Shown here one piece after another: positions 34,701 to 45,294 of a stretch of DNA of 64,000 nucleotides. Numbering within the stretch: the first letter of the stretch is position 1; each line of letters starts with the position of its first letter. The translations under genes and the position numbers were made by a program. The stretch is from Plasmodiophora brassicae (Eukaryota; Endomyxa; Phytomyxea; Plasmodiophorida; Plasmodiophoridae), in NCBI GenBank assembly GCA_039704465.1, contig JASFAU010000012.1, positions 806,001-870,000 of the forward strand, given 5' to 3'. Under the pieces are notes generated by a model. The model worked only from the letters and a program-made list of their open reading frames with translations. It was not told the origin of the DNA and searched no databases.

Positions 34701-37700
34701 GATAATTCGACGCCGAGTTCGGAGCGACTGATGCGTTCTGTCCTGTACATTCTGACTCTTGACGGTTTGTCCGAGACGATCCTCGACCCGTACACGGCTG
34801 ACTGTTGCATATAGCGTCTCGTGAACATGAGCTTGTTGCTCCTCCAATGAAACGCCGGCGGACCTCTTCATCTACTGGTTGGATTGGTTGTCCTGACATG
34901 TGCACCGTCCCTTATGTTCGGTGCACAGGTTTGTCGGCAGAACATCGCCAAGGTCCTTCGTTCCTGCAGCACGCGCCGCTGCTTACTGTTCTGGGCCGTG
35001 CTAAGCGACACAACGCGGTCATGTCGAACCCAGAATTCAAACATTCTGTTGCGCGCTTGGGCGCGCTCATTTGGTGAGTTGATTGTGATTCTGCGTTGTA
35101 TCGGTCCTTTAAGACAAATCTGCAGTCCGTTCCTGTCGGATGCCGATGCTGCTTGTGGTATAATGCCGCAGCAACGAACCAGCGGCTCTCAATCGAGCAG
35201 AAAAGATCTTGCTCGCGCACGTCAGGCTGCCCTTCTTGACAGCTTTTCGAGAAGGCGCCATGCGTTCGAGGTTGTGGCCGATGAAACTGAGCCTGCTTCT
35301 GACCTGTACGTGTTGGCGCTCTTGTTAGGATTACGATCATAATGTTCGTTTTTTCGTAGGCGCCCGGATGAGATGGATAACCCGCAATGCATGCTCTGCT
35401 GCGAGAGCCACTCAGCGCGGCAGCCTGTCGGCATCGTATCATATGTCACTCCGTGTCAGGTTGTGCGTTCGACGCATCGTCGTGCAGCATCGAATGGTAC
35501 CCTGGTACCAGATCGTTTGCAAATGGCGTCTAACTATTTGCAAGCAGCAGCAGCCTATACTGGCAATGCATCTGTGCTAACCCAGGCTGCGTCGTCGTCA
35601 TCATCGGAAAGCATTCGTTCTCAGCGATCGAGCTCAGAACGCAATTTCCCGATTCGTAAGTGTAACAGCACGCCTTTGCTGGCAGCGTCGCCGACCCTTG
35701 TTTCTAGATGTTGGCGGGTTCCTCGACATTATGATTGATGGGCAACGGGCTGTTCTGCCTGACGGAGAGGCGTCACTCGAAGCTGTTCTTTTGCGCCAGC
35801 TGCTGTCGTCCATTACACCACAACGTGCTGCTGTTCAGCGGCTAAACACCATTGAGGGTCAGCGGTCGTACAGTGTATCTGCAATGGGTGTTCTGATGAG
35901 AAGATGCATTGCAGAGGAAATCGGCGATCTATTCCTTGCGATCTTCCGTCGTTGGGCAATGGGTGCAGGTGGCAGGTTGCCAGACGTTTCGCTGTTCGGG
36001 CAAGCGCTTAACCAAGTGGCTTCTGTTGATTTCGATTGGCGTAATGACAGGAATAGCATGTTCGTCCAGTCGTGCGGTCATCATGTCTGTCGCCCGTGTC
36101 ATCGTCAGTCTTTGGATTGCACTGCTACTCGACGTCCAGGCGCCGACTAATTTATGTGTCCAGGGAATTATATGAGTTCCCGAACGTCGGTTCTCCCGAG
36201 TCTGGAATCCAGGAGCTTTCATTGTCCTGTGTGCCGACGGCTGTCCAACGTTCTACTGCCACTGCCCAGGGCATCGTTTCCGTCCTCGTCCGCTGGGTGT
36301 GCCTCGCGTGATATGATCCAGTGGCTGAATAGCTGCATCCATTCGGACACGATGTTCTCGTGTGGCTCACACGGTAACACCTCGTCGTGGCACCCCGGTA
36401 TTACTGCCGAGTTCTTATGCGTGTTACAGTGGTAAATGTCACGAGGGCGGATTACGCGGCCGCGAAAGGCTTGCTAGACGGTCTTCTGAAGTGCTGCGAC
36501 GCGGTGGCACCGCATGCTAGCACTGCACCCAGTGTCATTTTCATGTCAGTTCTTGGGAGCGTTATTGAGACGATCGATGTCGCCTTGGAATCTTCCGGCC
36601 AGTCGCAGGTGGCACTCTCCCGTTGCGCATTCGTTCATACATTGTCGACTGACGACCTGCTTGATAGAATTCCAGGCAACAGATATTAACGCTGCAGTTG
36701 CTGTTTCACTGGACTCGGGTCTGCCTGCTTGCCGAGAACCCCACATCGTCTGGGATATCCAGTCGGCGCAGCAGGAGACCGGCCAGCCAGTCTTCGCAAA
36801 CCGACGGCCGCCATCGTGATTCCATCTGGCGCAAATGCTTCGGGGCTAACTCGTATGTCACGTCAGTGAGCCGGACCGCGATCGGGACGCTGACAGTCAC
36901 GATACAGGACGCTGTTGCAGTCCAATCTGTTCGGGTCCTGCGTGCAATTAATACCATGCTACGTCAACTGCCCTTCGACAATGCAGCACGTTGTTGACAT
37001 TATGCAGCTGGCGCAACTGGTTCAGGTTGGTGTGTGCAAGAACAAGGTTCCTGCGCTGTGCTGAGCCGTGCTGACAGGCTATGCAATCTGCATGTCGATC
37101 CGTGTGTGCCGACGCCACGCTTGCGCGAATCAGGAAGGCGACCCTCTGCGTATCGGGATGTCGCACCGTGGAGGACCTTCTCGTTCTCGTGTGGGCCAGT
37201 TGTCTCCCGGACACCAAGATCGAGTTGGACGGCCTGGAGTCGGCTGCCAAGCTGGCAAAGTTCAAGTACGGATGGTCGCGTGCATACCTGCGGGGGTCAC
37301 TGTCTGACATCCGTTTGGCGCAGGGCGAGCGTTTCAAGCAAATGTGACGTCGACGCCCTGCTTGCCGAAGCAGTTTCGCTGTGTCGACGGTTTGTCCACA
37401 AAGTAACCATGCTTGCTCGAGCGTCCGGACACGACGTTGCGTTATTCCTGGATGCGTCCGATCAAGGCGCCGGTCTCAGCGGCGCTGTTCATCGGTTACT
37501 GTCCCTATCCCCGGTAGGCGATGTTCATCGCAGCGTTGCCTCCCAGGCTGATTCATTGCAGGTCCACACGCTGGTATTCAACTGGATCGGGGCAACGTCC
37601 AAACCATGCGCGCGTCCGACCCAAACACGACGCACCACTCGCTCTCAAACCGCAGCGGCGCTGTCGAGGCAGAATTCGGTACCGCAACGCTACGTAAGAC

Positions 37701-38288
37701 GTTCGCGTATGGTGTGTTTCTAAAGGCCGTTCCACGTGACAGGTCGGGTCTTCCACGTTGCGGCCGTCCCTGAGCCAGGTCAGCAAACAACAGGCCGACT
37801 ATGGAGAGTCCATGCGTCGACCGCCGTTCTCCCTCGTTGAGCTTCCCCGGCGTTTCCACGAACTCATCCTGCAGTACCGGGGGCGGCACTGTGCGTTGTG
37901 TACGTGCCGCCGCCCAGAGCAGCTGTGCGTCTGCCTGCTGTGCGGGTCGCCCGTCTGCTGGGGCAACTCGCAGCAGTGCGCCCTGCGTCACGCCAGCCAG
38001 TCCTGCGACGGCATGGACTCGATCTTCCTCCTGCTGCGAGGTTCGGTCGCTGTAGTCGTCCACGATTCGATGACGGCCACCTGGGGGTCGCTGTACCTGG
38101 ACGCGCACGGCGAGGAGGACCGAGAGCTGGCACGCGGTCGCCCCCTGTTCCTCCAGTCGGACCGCGTCGACGCCCTCGTGTCCCTGTACGTCAACGTCGG
38201 CATCGCCGATTTCGTCGCCCAGTCGCATCGTGAAGCGGCCGCCATGCCCGGCATCATGATGTTCCCACCGCCGCCATGGCCCCAATAG
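31749..38288 (+). CDS. UBR-type N-recognin E3 ubiquitin ligase
   Basis: This is an E3 of the Arg/N-degron pathway. ATG 31749 (or 31770) opens DSAISDGIGALQALFQGA. The UBR box at about 32060-32320 has the expected Cys/His order: VFVCRTCQADSTCAICVDC, then DHEG, HNYAAMTVSGGCCDCGDP and PCRKH. A long helical middle occupies 32500-35100. The RING region follows, with NPQCMLCCESHSARQPVGI near 35385, SCGHHVCRPCHRQS near 36070 and FHCPVCRRLSNVLLPLPR near 36220. The C-terminal UBR-specific domain (37800-38288) reads CVCLLCGSPVCWGN, then GSLYLDAHGEEDRELARGRP. No ClpS-like type-2 pocket was recognised by eye. There are many introns of 35-60 nt. Stop is TAG 38286-38288. Confidence 0.88.
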
Positions 38289-38331
38289 TACATCTCATCG
38301 CAGATCGTTTCATTATCTGCACCGTTTCGTT

Positions 38332-40821
38332 TCAGAGCCCCACCAGGGGCCGTATCTGTGCCCAGGCGCAGGCGCCCGTGCAGAACACGACCGTCACGGC
38401 GACGTAGACGCCCAGCCAGGCCACCATGTTGGCCGTGTACCTGGCCTGCCACTTCTCGTAGACCGGCGCGCGCCCCGCCTCCGCCTCATCGCAGCCGCCC
38501 GCCCGGACGTTCCCGGTCAGGACCAACGAGAACGGCTGCGTCCCGGTGACGACCCTGTGCCCTTCGACGACGATCTCCAGCGTCTGCGCCCACCACGCCG
38601 ACCCCGGCAACGCGGGCAGGACGACCTTCTCGACGTTGTTGCGCCGGTCGGGTTGCCCGGCCGTCGCCCCCATGTTGCCCCGGTACGTCGCGCCGCGGTA
38701 CTCGACGACCAGGTCGAGGTCGTTGACCAGGGCGATGGGCGCGAGCGGCTCGGCGGGCGGGTCGGTCCACACCAGGGTGACGACGATGCGGTCGGTGCCC
38801 GCGTCCTGGCTGGCGCCCGGGCGCACGCACCACCGCGACACGAACCGCTGCCCGTTGCCGACGTCCGGGTCGCCGAACGGCATGTTGGCCGTGCCGTCGT
38901 ACCCGGGGAAGAAGACGCTGTCCGGGTTCGACACCATCCAGTGGATCTCGGGGCGCCCCCAGCCCTGGTCGCCGTTCGGCGCGTTGGCGTCGGCGAAGGC
39001 CACCGGGCGCGCCCGCCGATCCGGGCAGCCGCGCCGGTCGAGGCGCGGGCCGTCGATCGGCTTGGCCGAGTGGATCAGCAGCGCCTTGATGAGGGCGGCG
39101 GACGGCGCCGCCATCCGGTACCGCTCGCGGACGAACTGGCGGAAGATGGCGGCGAGGCCGGCGACGAGCGCCGCCGACACCGACGACCCGATCAGGGGTT
39201 CGACGTCGGCGCGGCGCACGTCGTCGCAGGCGAACATGAAGCGGTGGCGGTCCGCGCCGGTCTGCGCCACGACGACCATGTAGCCGGGGGCGACCAGGTC
39301 GGGCTTGATGCGCCCGTCGGCCGTCGGCCCGGCCGCCGCGTCGAACGGGATGCTCGCCGACGTCGGGTTGCACCGGGCGGCGCCGACGAACTCGGGCCGG
39401 ATGCGACGCCCCTTCAGCCAGTGCGCCGACAGCTTGGCGACCTGGCGCCCCGGGTTCAGCGACACGCCCACGGTCAGCGCGTTCTTCGCCAGGCCGGGCG
39501 ACACGACGGCGTCCTGGCGGCCGGCGGCGCAGATCACCAGGGCGTCCTGCCGCCCGTACATGTACCTGTCGACGTCGCGCGCCAGCCAGTCGTAGCCGGT
39601 GCGGCGGCCCTCGACGCCGCCCCCGACCGTCCAGGCGTTCAGGTGGATGCGCGCGCCGGACGCGTACGCCCAGGCGAGGACGTGCTCGCCGAGGTCCAGG
39701 CCCGGGATCGTGACCGTCGGCGACGACGACGCGCCGAGCTCAAAGTAGGAGACGCGGGCGCGCGGCGCCATCCCCGACAGGTCGTAGCAGCGGACGCGGG
39801 GCGACCATCGGACGGGCTCGTACAGCCACTTGTCGGGGTCGTACGCCCGCCGCTCGACGTACTCGCCGTTGACGGCGGCGACGACGCCGGTCCCGTGCAT
39901 CGGGCGTTGCGCGTCCCACGCGTCGTTGCCCGTGTCGGAGGCGCGCGCCAGGCCGACGCCGCCGCCGCTCGCCTCGGCCCTGTACACGACGTACTGGCAG
40001 ACCTTGTTGGCGTAGGGGAACCCTCGGACGAGGCAGGGGGCGGCTGGTGCCGGCCGCCCCTGCGACGTCCAGGCGACCGGGTCCACCTCCGAGTAGATGA
40101 ACAGGTCGCCGAGCAGCGCGGGGCCGACCTCGACGACGCCGACGGTGACGCCCTGGCCCGCGTACCGCTTGCGGATGTCGGCCAGGTTGGCGTAGTCGAC
40201 GCCATGGTGCTCGAAGCGGGCCGCGTCGCCGTGCCACAGCAGGTCGGTGGCGTGCATCAGCTGCGGGACGACGGCGCCGACCGGGTCGATGCTGACCACG
40301 CCGGGCAGCGCTCGCAGCAGGTCGGCCATCCGGCGCCCGTCGTGGTGGTCGCGAACGCGCCACCGCACCTGGACGAGCGGCGCCGTCGACGGCCACAACG
40401 CCGGCGCGATCGTCACGTTCGCGAAGTCGTCGTCGCCGAGGTAGGCGGCCAGGCGCCTGCGTTGCCGCTCGGGGCTGCCGCCGTGCACGGTCAGCATGAC
40501 GACCGCCAGGGTCCCGTTCGGGAACGCGAAGTCGCCCACGGCGGCGGGGCGGACGGGATCGGCGCTGGCGACCCCGATCGGCATGGGCGCGCAGGCGGTC
40601 GTCGCCGAGCGCGACCGCCGGCCGTACGCCAGCATGGTCGACCGGGACAGGACGGTCAGGTCGACGTCGTACGCCGCCTCGATGGTCGCCTTCAGGAAGT
40701 CGGGCGCGGTCACCATCACGAGCAGGTCGTCGTCGGCGGCGTCGTGGCGCAGGCGGAACGGCCAGGCGCAGGCGACCGCCAGCACCGACAGGTGGGCGAC
40801 GACGACGACGACAACGATCAT
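38332..40821 (-). CDS. Subtilisin-family (S8) membrane protein, Asp-to-Glu triad
   Basis: This is one 829-codon exon with unusually high GC. It has a signal peptide (MIVVVVVVAHLSVLAVACAW), a pro-region, then the S8 core from about residue 220. The Asp motif reads TVGVVEVGPALLG where DTG is expected, so Asp is Glu. The His motif is PMHGTGVVAAV and the Ser motif IGSSVSAALVAGLAA. The conserved RIKPDLVAPG is present. A C-terminal beta domain (VTLVWTDPPAEPLAPIALVN) like that of Dictyostelium TagB-type subtilases precedes a transmembrane helix (MVAWLGVYVAVTVVFCTGAC). The Glu may weaken or abolish activity. It is convergent with the UBR gene, 43 bp apart. Confidence 0.85.
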   Translation of the reverse strand: MIVVVVVVAHLSVLAVACAWPFRLRHDAADDDLLVMVTAPDFLKATIEAAYDVDLTVLSRSTMLAYGRRSRSATTACAPMPIGVASADPVRPAAVGDFAFPNGTLAVVMLTVHGGSPERQRRRLAAYLGDDDFANVTIAPALWPSTAPLVQVRWRVRDHHDGRRMADLLRALPGVVSIDPVGAVVPQLMHATDLLWHGDAARFEHHGVDYANLADIRKRYAGQGVTVGVVEVGPALLGDLFIYSEVDPVAWTSQGRPAPAAPCLVRGFPYANKVCQYVVYRAEASGGGVGLARASDTGNDAWDAQRPMHGTGVVAAVNGEYVERRAYDPDKWLYEPVRWSPRVRCYDLSGMAPRARVSYFELGASSSPTVTIPGLDLGEHVLAWAYASGARIHLNAWTVGGGVEGRRTGYDWLARDVDRYMYGRQDALVICAAGRQDAVVSPGLAKNALTVGVSLNPGRQVAKLSAHWLKGRRIRPEFVGAARCNPTSASIPFDAAAGPTADGRIKPDLVAPGYMVVVAQTGADRHRFMFACDDVRRADVEPLIGSSVSAALVAGLAAIFRQFVRERYRMAAPSAALIKALLIHSAKPIDGPRLDRRGCPDRRARPVAFADANAPNGDQGWGRPEIHWMVSNPDSVFFPGYDGTANMPFGDPDVGNGQRFVSRWCVRPGASQDAGTDRIVVTLVWTDPPAEPLAPIALVNDLDLVVEYRGATYRGNMGATAGQPDRRNNVEKVVLPALPGSAWWAQTLEIVVEGHRVVTGTQPFSLVLTGNVRAGGCDEAEAGRAPVYEKWQARYTANMVAWLGVYVAVTVVFCTGACAWAQIRPLVGL

Positions 40822-40852
40822 GTGTGCGGGTGGGTGTGTGTGTGTGCCCGAT
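40822..40852 (-). promoter_or_regulatory. CA-repeat 5' leader abutting the subtilase ATG
   Basis: On the coding strand a CA-rich run (GCACACACACACACCCACCC, then GCACAC) ends exactly at the ATG at 40821. This is the same design as at 25933-25970 and 42962-43009. Confidence 0.5.
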
Positions 40853-40894
40853 TGGTGCGATTCGGGGGCACGGGTCCCCCCACCCCGCGAGGGG

Positions 40895-42850
40895 TCACAC
40901 GCTCTGTATTAACGATGGGTACCCGGTGCGGTGCGCGTCACGTGCCCTGGTGGTCCCCGCCACGTGCCGCACGCGATGTAGACCCTGACGAACCTGCGCC
41001 GCCGACGAGGTCATTCGTAGGCGGGCGCGTTCCGACCTCCTGGAACGCACCTGGTCGAGGCCGTCGCCGCCCGCCCCCTGGACGAGGTCGTCGGCGCCGC
41101 GAATCCACGGCGTCACGTTGTCGACGAACACGCCCCGGTCGAGGAACGCCCCGATCCTCGCCAGCAGCGTCGCCCAGGTCTGCGTCGACGCGATGCGGTC
41201 CATGCACGGCTCGGCGCGTCCCATCAGTCGTACTGCCGATGCCCCAGGTGGTCAGCATGGCACACTGCGGTCGCGGCCGCCCCCCTGCTCACCGAGGTGC
41301 AGGTCGTCGCCGGCGGCGAACGCGACCTCGAACGCATCGTCAACGCGTCCCGCTTCGTACAGCGACGATATGCGGGCCCAGTCGCCCTGCGGTCCGCCGT
41401 TCGACGTGGTCGCACGCGACAACGACGACTCGTGGCCCTTGGCCGCCTCCAGTGCGGCCAATCGTGTCTCGATCCTAAACGCGCGCGTTCAGAGACCGGC
41501 TCGCCGCCGCACGACGACCGGGTCGGGGCGCGTTGCTACCTGGTGAACCCGTCTTCGACGATGGACGACAGCCGCTCGATGCTGCCGGCCATCTGCTTGT
41601 ACTTCCGCCACAAGCGCGCCGCGTCGGACGGTGCGGCGCGCACCGGCACCGCCACCGGGAACGGTTCCCCTTCGACGCTGGCAGGCGTGGTGCGGTCCTC
41701 TCTGGGGGCGACCGCGAACGGCGCCGGCGACGCGTTCGGGGCCAACGCCAACGCGGACCGTTCCGTATCCGTTTGGAGCGCCCGCCACCTTCACAGAGCC
41801 GTCGGTGGACGAGTGCTACCGATGACCGAGAACGCACCTGTGCATCGCGATGCCGGCCGCCTGTCGGACGCGAGGTATCCGGTCGAAGCGGCAGGGTTCC
41901 AGCGCGGACAGGACCGCTGCCGGGTCCACGACGACGCCAGACGGAACCGCCCAGCGTCCCAGCGCGTCGGCCGCCGCCAGGCGCACGCGCCAGGCCGGCG
42001 AGTCGAGCGCGCGGATCACGGCGCGCTGGAGCTCGCCGGTGCGTTCGGATTGGTGCGGTTCGAGGGCGCCGACAACCTCGATCAGGCGCTCGAGCACGTC
42101 GCACTGTACGCCGGGTCGGGTCAGGTGCCGGGCCAGGACGGCCGTCAGGCGCTCTGCGCCCGTGGTCAGTCGCCGCTCGCTACGCACCCGACGCGCGAGC
42201 ACGCAGGGTACGCACGCACCCAACGACGCCCGCACTTGAGCGACCGGGCACGCCAGCAGCACCTGGGACAGCGCCCGGGCGGCCGCCGCCTGCGTCGGTG
42301 GCGTCCGGGTCGCCATCAGGTGGAACAGCCCTTTGAACACGGTGTCGAGCGAGGCGCTCGTTAGGGGAAGCGCGTCCCGCACCAGGCGCGCGATTGCCTG
42401 CGCGCTACGACGCCCGTTTGTCAGACGGTGAGCGGCCGACGCCGCCCGACGCAACGTACGTGGCCTCGCGGACGCGCGCGTCTGCGTCCCCCAGGTGCTT
42501 CAGCAGGGCGTGCAGGACGCGAGGCGTGTGCGGCGATAGGTCGTGCTTCATCCTCGTGCACAGATGCCCGAGCAGTTCTGCCACGAACGCCCGCGCCATC
42601 GGCTTCTGGTTGCGGTCCACTGCAGGAACGCGCACACGCGTCGGTATCGTGTCGGGCATGGGCGCTGCGATCAGCGGCGCAAACCCTGGCAGAGGCAGTC
42701 GAGGGCCCCCGGTACCGAGTCGACGTCGAGGTGCTTCACGAACAGCAGCAACGTGTGCTGCGATGCCAGGCGGGTATCGGTGGAGTTCAGCCGCTCCAGC
42801 AGGGGCAGGAGCCGCTGCTCCAGGCTGTTGTTCCTGGACGTGTCCGGCAT
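40895..42850 (-). CDS. TORTIFOLIA1/SPIRAL2-like HEAT-repeat microtubule protein
   Basis: ATG 42850 gives MPDTSRNNSLEQRLLPLLER. An intron leads to VDRNQKPMARAFVAELLGHL and DADARVREATY, then a second intron to AIARLVRDALPLTSASLDTV and VFKGLFHLM. The line LSALEPCRFDRIPRVRQA closely matches the CRFDKIKPVRE signature that closes the TOR1/SPR2 HEAT array. After a Pro/Ala linker there are a short coiled coil (WRKYKQMAGSIERLSSIVED) and the TOR1 C-terminal helical domain (YEAGRVDDAFEVAFAAGDDL, LLARIGAFLDRGVF). Known members bind microtubules and stabilise minus ends in plants. The extreme C-terminus beyond 41036 depends on an unverified intron. Confidence 0.78.
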
Positions 42851-42961
42851 GGCGGGCCGCTGGACACGAATGCCCAGTGCCTATTAGACGTAGTAGTACC
42901 TGGGGAGCGATCGCCTCAGACGGCATCGCCTCAGACGGCATCGCCATAGGCGAAGGCATTG

Positions 42962-43009
42962 CTCAACACACAAACACACACACACACACACACACACACG
43001 GAATCTACA
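42962..43009 (+). promoter_or_regulatory. CA-repeat 5' leader upstream of ATG 43010
   Basis: About 34 nt of almost pure CA repeat are followed by GGAATCTACA and then ATG at 43010. It is the longest of the three CA tracts and supports a real start there. Confidence 0.45.
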
Positions 43010-43225
43010 ATGTCAACGTTGTTAGATCACAGCTCTGAACGGGGTCGCTTGCGGCCGTCAGCGTCCCGTCGTGGACGTCCCCAGCACGGCCCGACGCGGG
43101 ATCAATGGCCGCCCGCCTGTTTCGGCGCAGGGCGCGTTGCAGGAACAGCCTGTTCAGGACTTGGACACGCAACGGCATCGGTTTCAACCGGGCGAACTCG
43201 TTCGTCGTCGTCGTCATCGTTATAA
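43010..43225 (+). CDS. Small gene of unresolved structure
   Basis: ATG 43010 opens 71 codons (MSTLLDHSSERGRLRPSASR) that are Arg/Ser/Gly-rich and end in a poly-Ser run. A better-looking neighbouring frame (HRFQPGELVRRRRHRYKVLL, then APPTALLGIPVV) lies just downstream, so an intron probably switches frame and the gene may reach 43394. It could also be the first exon of the coiled-coil gene at 43476. Function is unknown. Confidence 0.3.
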   Translation: MSTLLDHSSERGRLRPSASRRGRPQHGPTRDQWPPACFGAGRVAGTACSGLGHATASVSTGRTRSSSSSSL

Positions 43226-43475
43226 AGTGCTGCTGCTTGCGCCTCCCACAGCCCTTCTAGGAATCCCGGTTGTGACGCGTCTGACGCCTTCCGACGGAAA
43301 GGATCAATCGCTGCCGATTGTTCGTTGGCTGGGAACGCGCACCCGTTTAGGTTCACGCGCGATGCCCCAGTCGTCGACGATATCGTTCGTCTAAACAGGG
43401 CAACGTAATGGATCAATAGGAGTACAGTGTGGCGGTAGGTACCCGTTGGCATTAGGGGAAGGCAGGCGGGTAGAG

Positions 43476-44409
43476 ATGGCGCCGACAGCGGTCGTGGTGA
43501 CCCGGAAGCAGGACGATGAGAACCTGGACGACGCCGACTTGTCCGTCCTGAAGAGCCAACTGGCCGCTGCCCGCCACGAGCGGAAACGCGCTGAATCGGA
43601 TGCCCAGATGCTGTCGAATCGACTGCTGCTGCTGAAGGTCGCAACAGGGTTCTTGACCGCCGGCGCGTATATGAGGCACTGAGCGTGCGGGGCCTGCAGG
43701 CCGAGATGAGCAAGGCGAACCGGAAGATTGAGGAGACCAAGTCCAGGACGAAGTTCATCTACAAGGTCCAGCAGGAGTCGGAGAAGCGCCATGAGACGAA
43801 ATTGCTATTCAGGGGCAAGCTGCTGGAGCAGTCCAAGGCAGGTCCTTGATCGAACACTGGGAACCTGTACTTACTAGCCGGACAGGAGGTCAAGGTCAAG
43901 GTCGAGAGGCGCAAGTCGATGGACCACGTCCTGCAGGTGGAGGCCAGCAAGCAGAAGGTGGTCGGCAAGAAGAAGGAGCAGGTGTTGCGGGTCAAGGAGG
44001 ACCGCACGCTTCACCTGCAGCAGATTCGAGAGCAACGTGAGGCCAGTCGTCGTGCAGCGTACCAGGTAGCACGTCCTACGTGCCCTGCAACTCGGGTTGC
44101 CCACTAAGTGGCGCGCAGAGGAAAGCAGAGATACAGCAGCAGCATGAGCAGGCGCGACTTCGCAAGGAGGAGGAGGCGCGCGCCAGACGCGCCCAGGTGA
44201 AGCGGCAGGTGCACAGCCGGATCGAGCGGGAGCACCTGGAGGCGCAACAGCGTATGGTCGAGATCGAACGCATGGAGAAGGTCGAGAACGAGATGCTGGC
44301 GCAGCTGAAGAAGATCCAGGAGAAGCAGCGGCGCGCGTACGACTCCCTAGAGTCCGCCCTCGCGGGCACGAAACATGGCGAAACGCATCGCTCCAACAGC
44401 AGGCGCTGA
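43476..44409 (+). CDS. Coiled-coil protein
   Basis: ATG 43476 (MAPTAVVVTRKQDDENLDDA) is followed by strong heptads (LKSQLAAARHERKRAESDAQ). Introns after LLLLK, after EQSKA and after SRRAAYQ each restore frame, leading to KVKVERRKSMDHVLQVEASK and RAYDSLESALAGTKH. Charge-rich Lys/Glu/Gln composition runs throughout. The protein ends HRSNSRR and TGA 44407-44409. It looks like a cilia- or cytoskeleton-type filament protein, but no family signature is seen. Upstream exons may exist. Confidence 0.65.
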
Positions 44410-44478
44410 CTGCCCGCCCCTTCGCGCCGACGGTCTCTTCAATCTTCGCTAAAGCAAACGAGTCGAAAGGCCACGGTT

Positions 44479-45219
44479 TTAAATAGGCAGATCGTAGTGC
44501 ACAGCGGCCTGGTTCACGGCAGACTTGGATATGGGAACGTTAGATGCAGACGAATCGTGTGTGGCGTTGAACAGGTCGCGAAGGTCAACGCTGTCGAACG
44601 TGGCGTGACCGGCGGCGATCATGTCTCGAAGGATGCCCATGTGGTCATCGGTGCCCTGGAAGTTCTCGTCACGGCGGACGGCTTCGAGATCGTCCGCCAT
44701 AGCGCTGCAGAACCAATCGGAGTATCGCTCTGCGAACTCGGCGTCGATTGCCGATTGCCTATCGTGGGCCGGCGTGAACAGCGTCTCGCCTGCTGCCTCC
44801 GCCAGAGACGTCTCGAACTCGACCTGCTTCTGAATCAGCGCCAATTCTCGAATGAGCCGCGTGATCATGGCAGACACCATCGCGGCATGGATGTGGACTT
44901 GCTCAGGTGGGCAACCGTCCAGCAACTCATGAATTAGGTCGGCGTGCCGATCGGAACGGATCGCGGTGTGAGGTAATCGCCGCCTCTGTTCCTCGATGGC
45001 GTCATCCAGGCGGTTGGCTAACGAACATAATAGAGCAGGCGTTTGCAGTAGTTCTTCACTAACTTGAACCAGGGCTGCACCCTGTTGTGGGGATAGACAG
45101 TGCGAGAGCAGTTCAGGACGAACGAGGTCACCGTTACAATCGTCGACGGTCAGCTGCATCACGGACTCCGTGACGGACTCCGTAGCGTTGTCGACGTTCC
45201 TGGGGCTGTGGATGATCAT
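44479..45219 (-). CDS. Uncharacterised helical protein
   Basis: The frame is open from 45294. The first ATG is 45219 (MIIHSPRNVDNATESV). It is mostly alpha-helical and acidic, with QVHIHAAMVSAMITRLIREL. A C-terminal segment (FAERYSDWFCSAMADDLEAV, RRDENFQG, ILRDMIAAGHATFDSVD) faintly recalls the ribosome-assembly Rsa3 domain in the order F-x2-Y, DDL, R-x2-F, G. That resemblance is weak and not used for naming. Stop is TAA at 44479-44481. Confidence 0.55.
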   Translation of the reverse strand: MIIHSPRNVDNATESVTESVMQLTVDDCNGDLVRPELLSHCLSPQQGAALVQVSEELLQTPALLCSLANRLDDAIEEQRRRLPHTAIRSDRHADLIHELLDGCPPEQVHIHAAMVSAMITRLIRELALIQKQVEFETSLAEAAGETLFTPAHDRQSAIDAEFAERYSDWFCSAMADDLEAVRRDENFQGTDDHMGILRDMIAAGHATFDSVDLRDLFNATHDSSASNVPISKSAVNQAAVHYDLPI

Positions 45220-45294
45220 CACTCTGTCTTCTGATCGCAAACGAGCCCGTAGTTTCAGTGCGAGACAACTACTGACCACTTTCGGCTTGGTCAC

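Noticed and set aside
38557..41478. A 973-codon open frame on the plus strand
   Set aside because: It lies antisense to the subtilase and TOR1-like genes in very GC-rich DNA. Its Arg/Gly/Val-rich translation has no domain, whereas the minus strand encodes clear S8 and HEAT motifs. It is a composition shadow.
44479..45219. Assignment as ribosome assembly factor Rsa3
   Set aside because: Only a short C-terminal pattern is reminiscent, and the N-terminal two thirds do not fit, so it is left uncharacterised.
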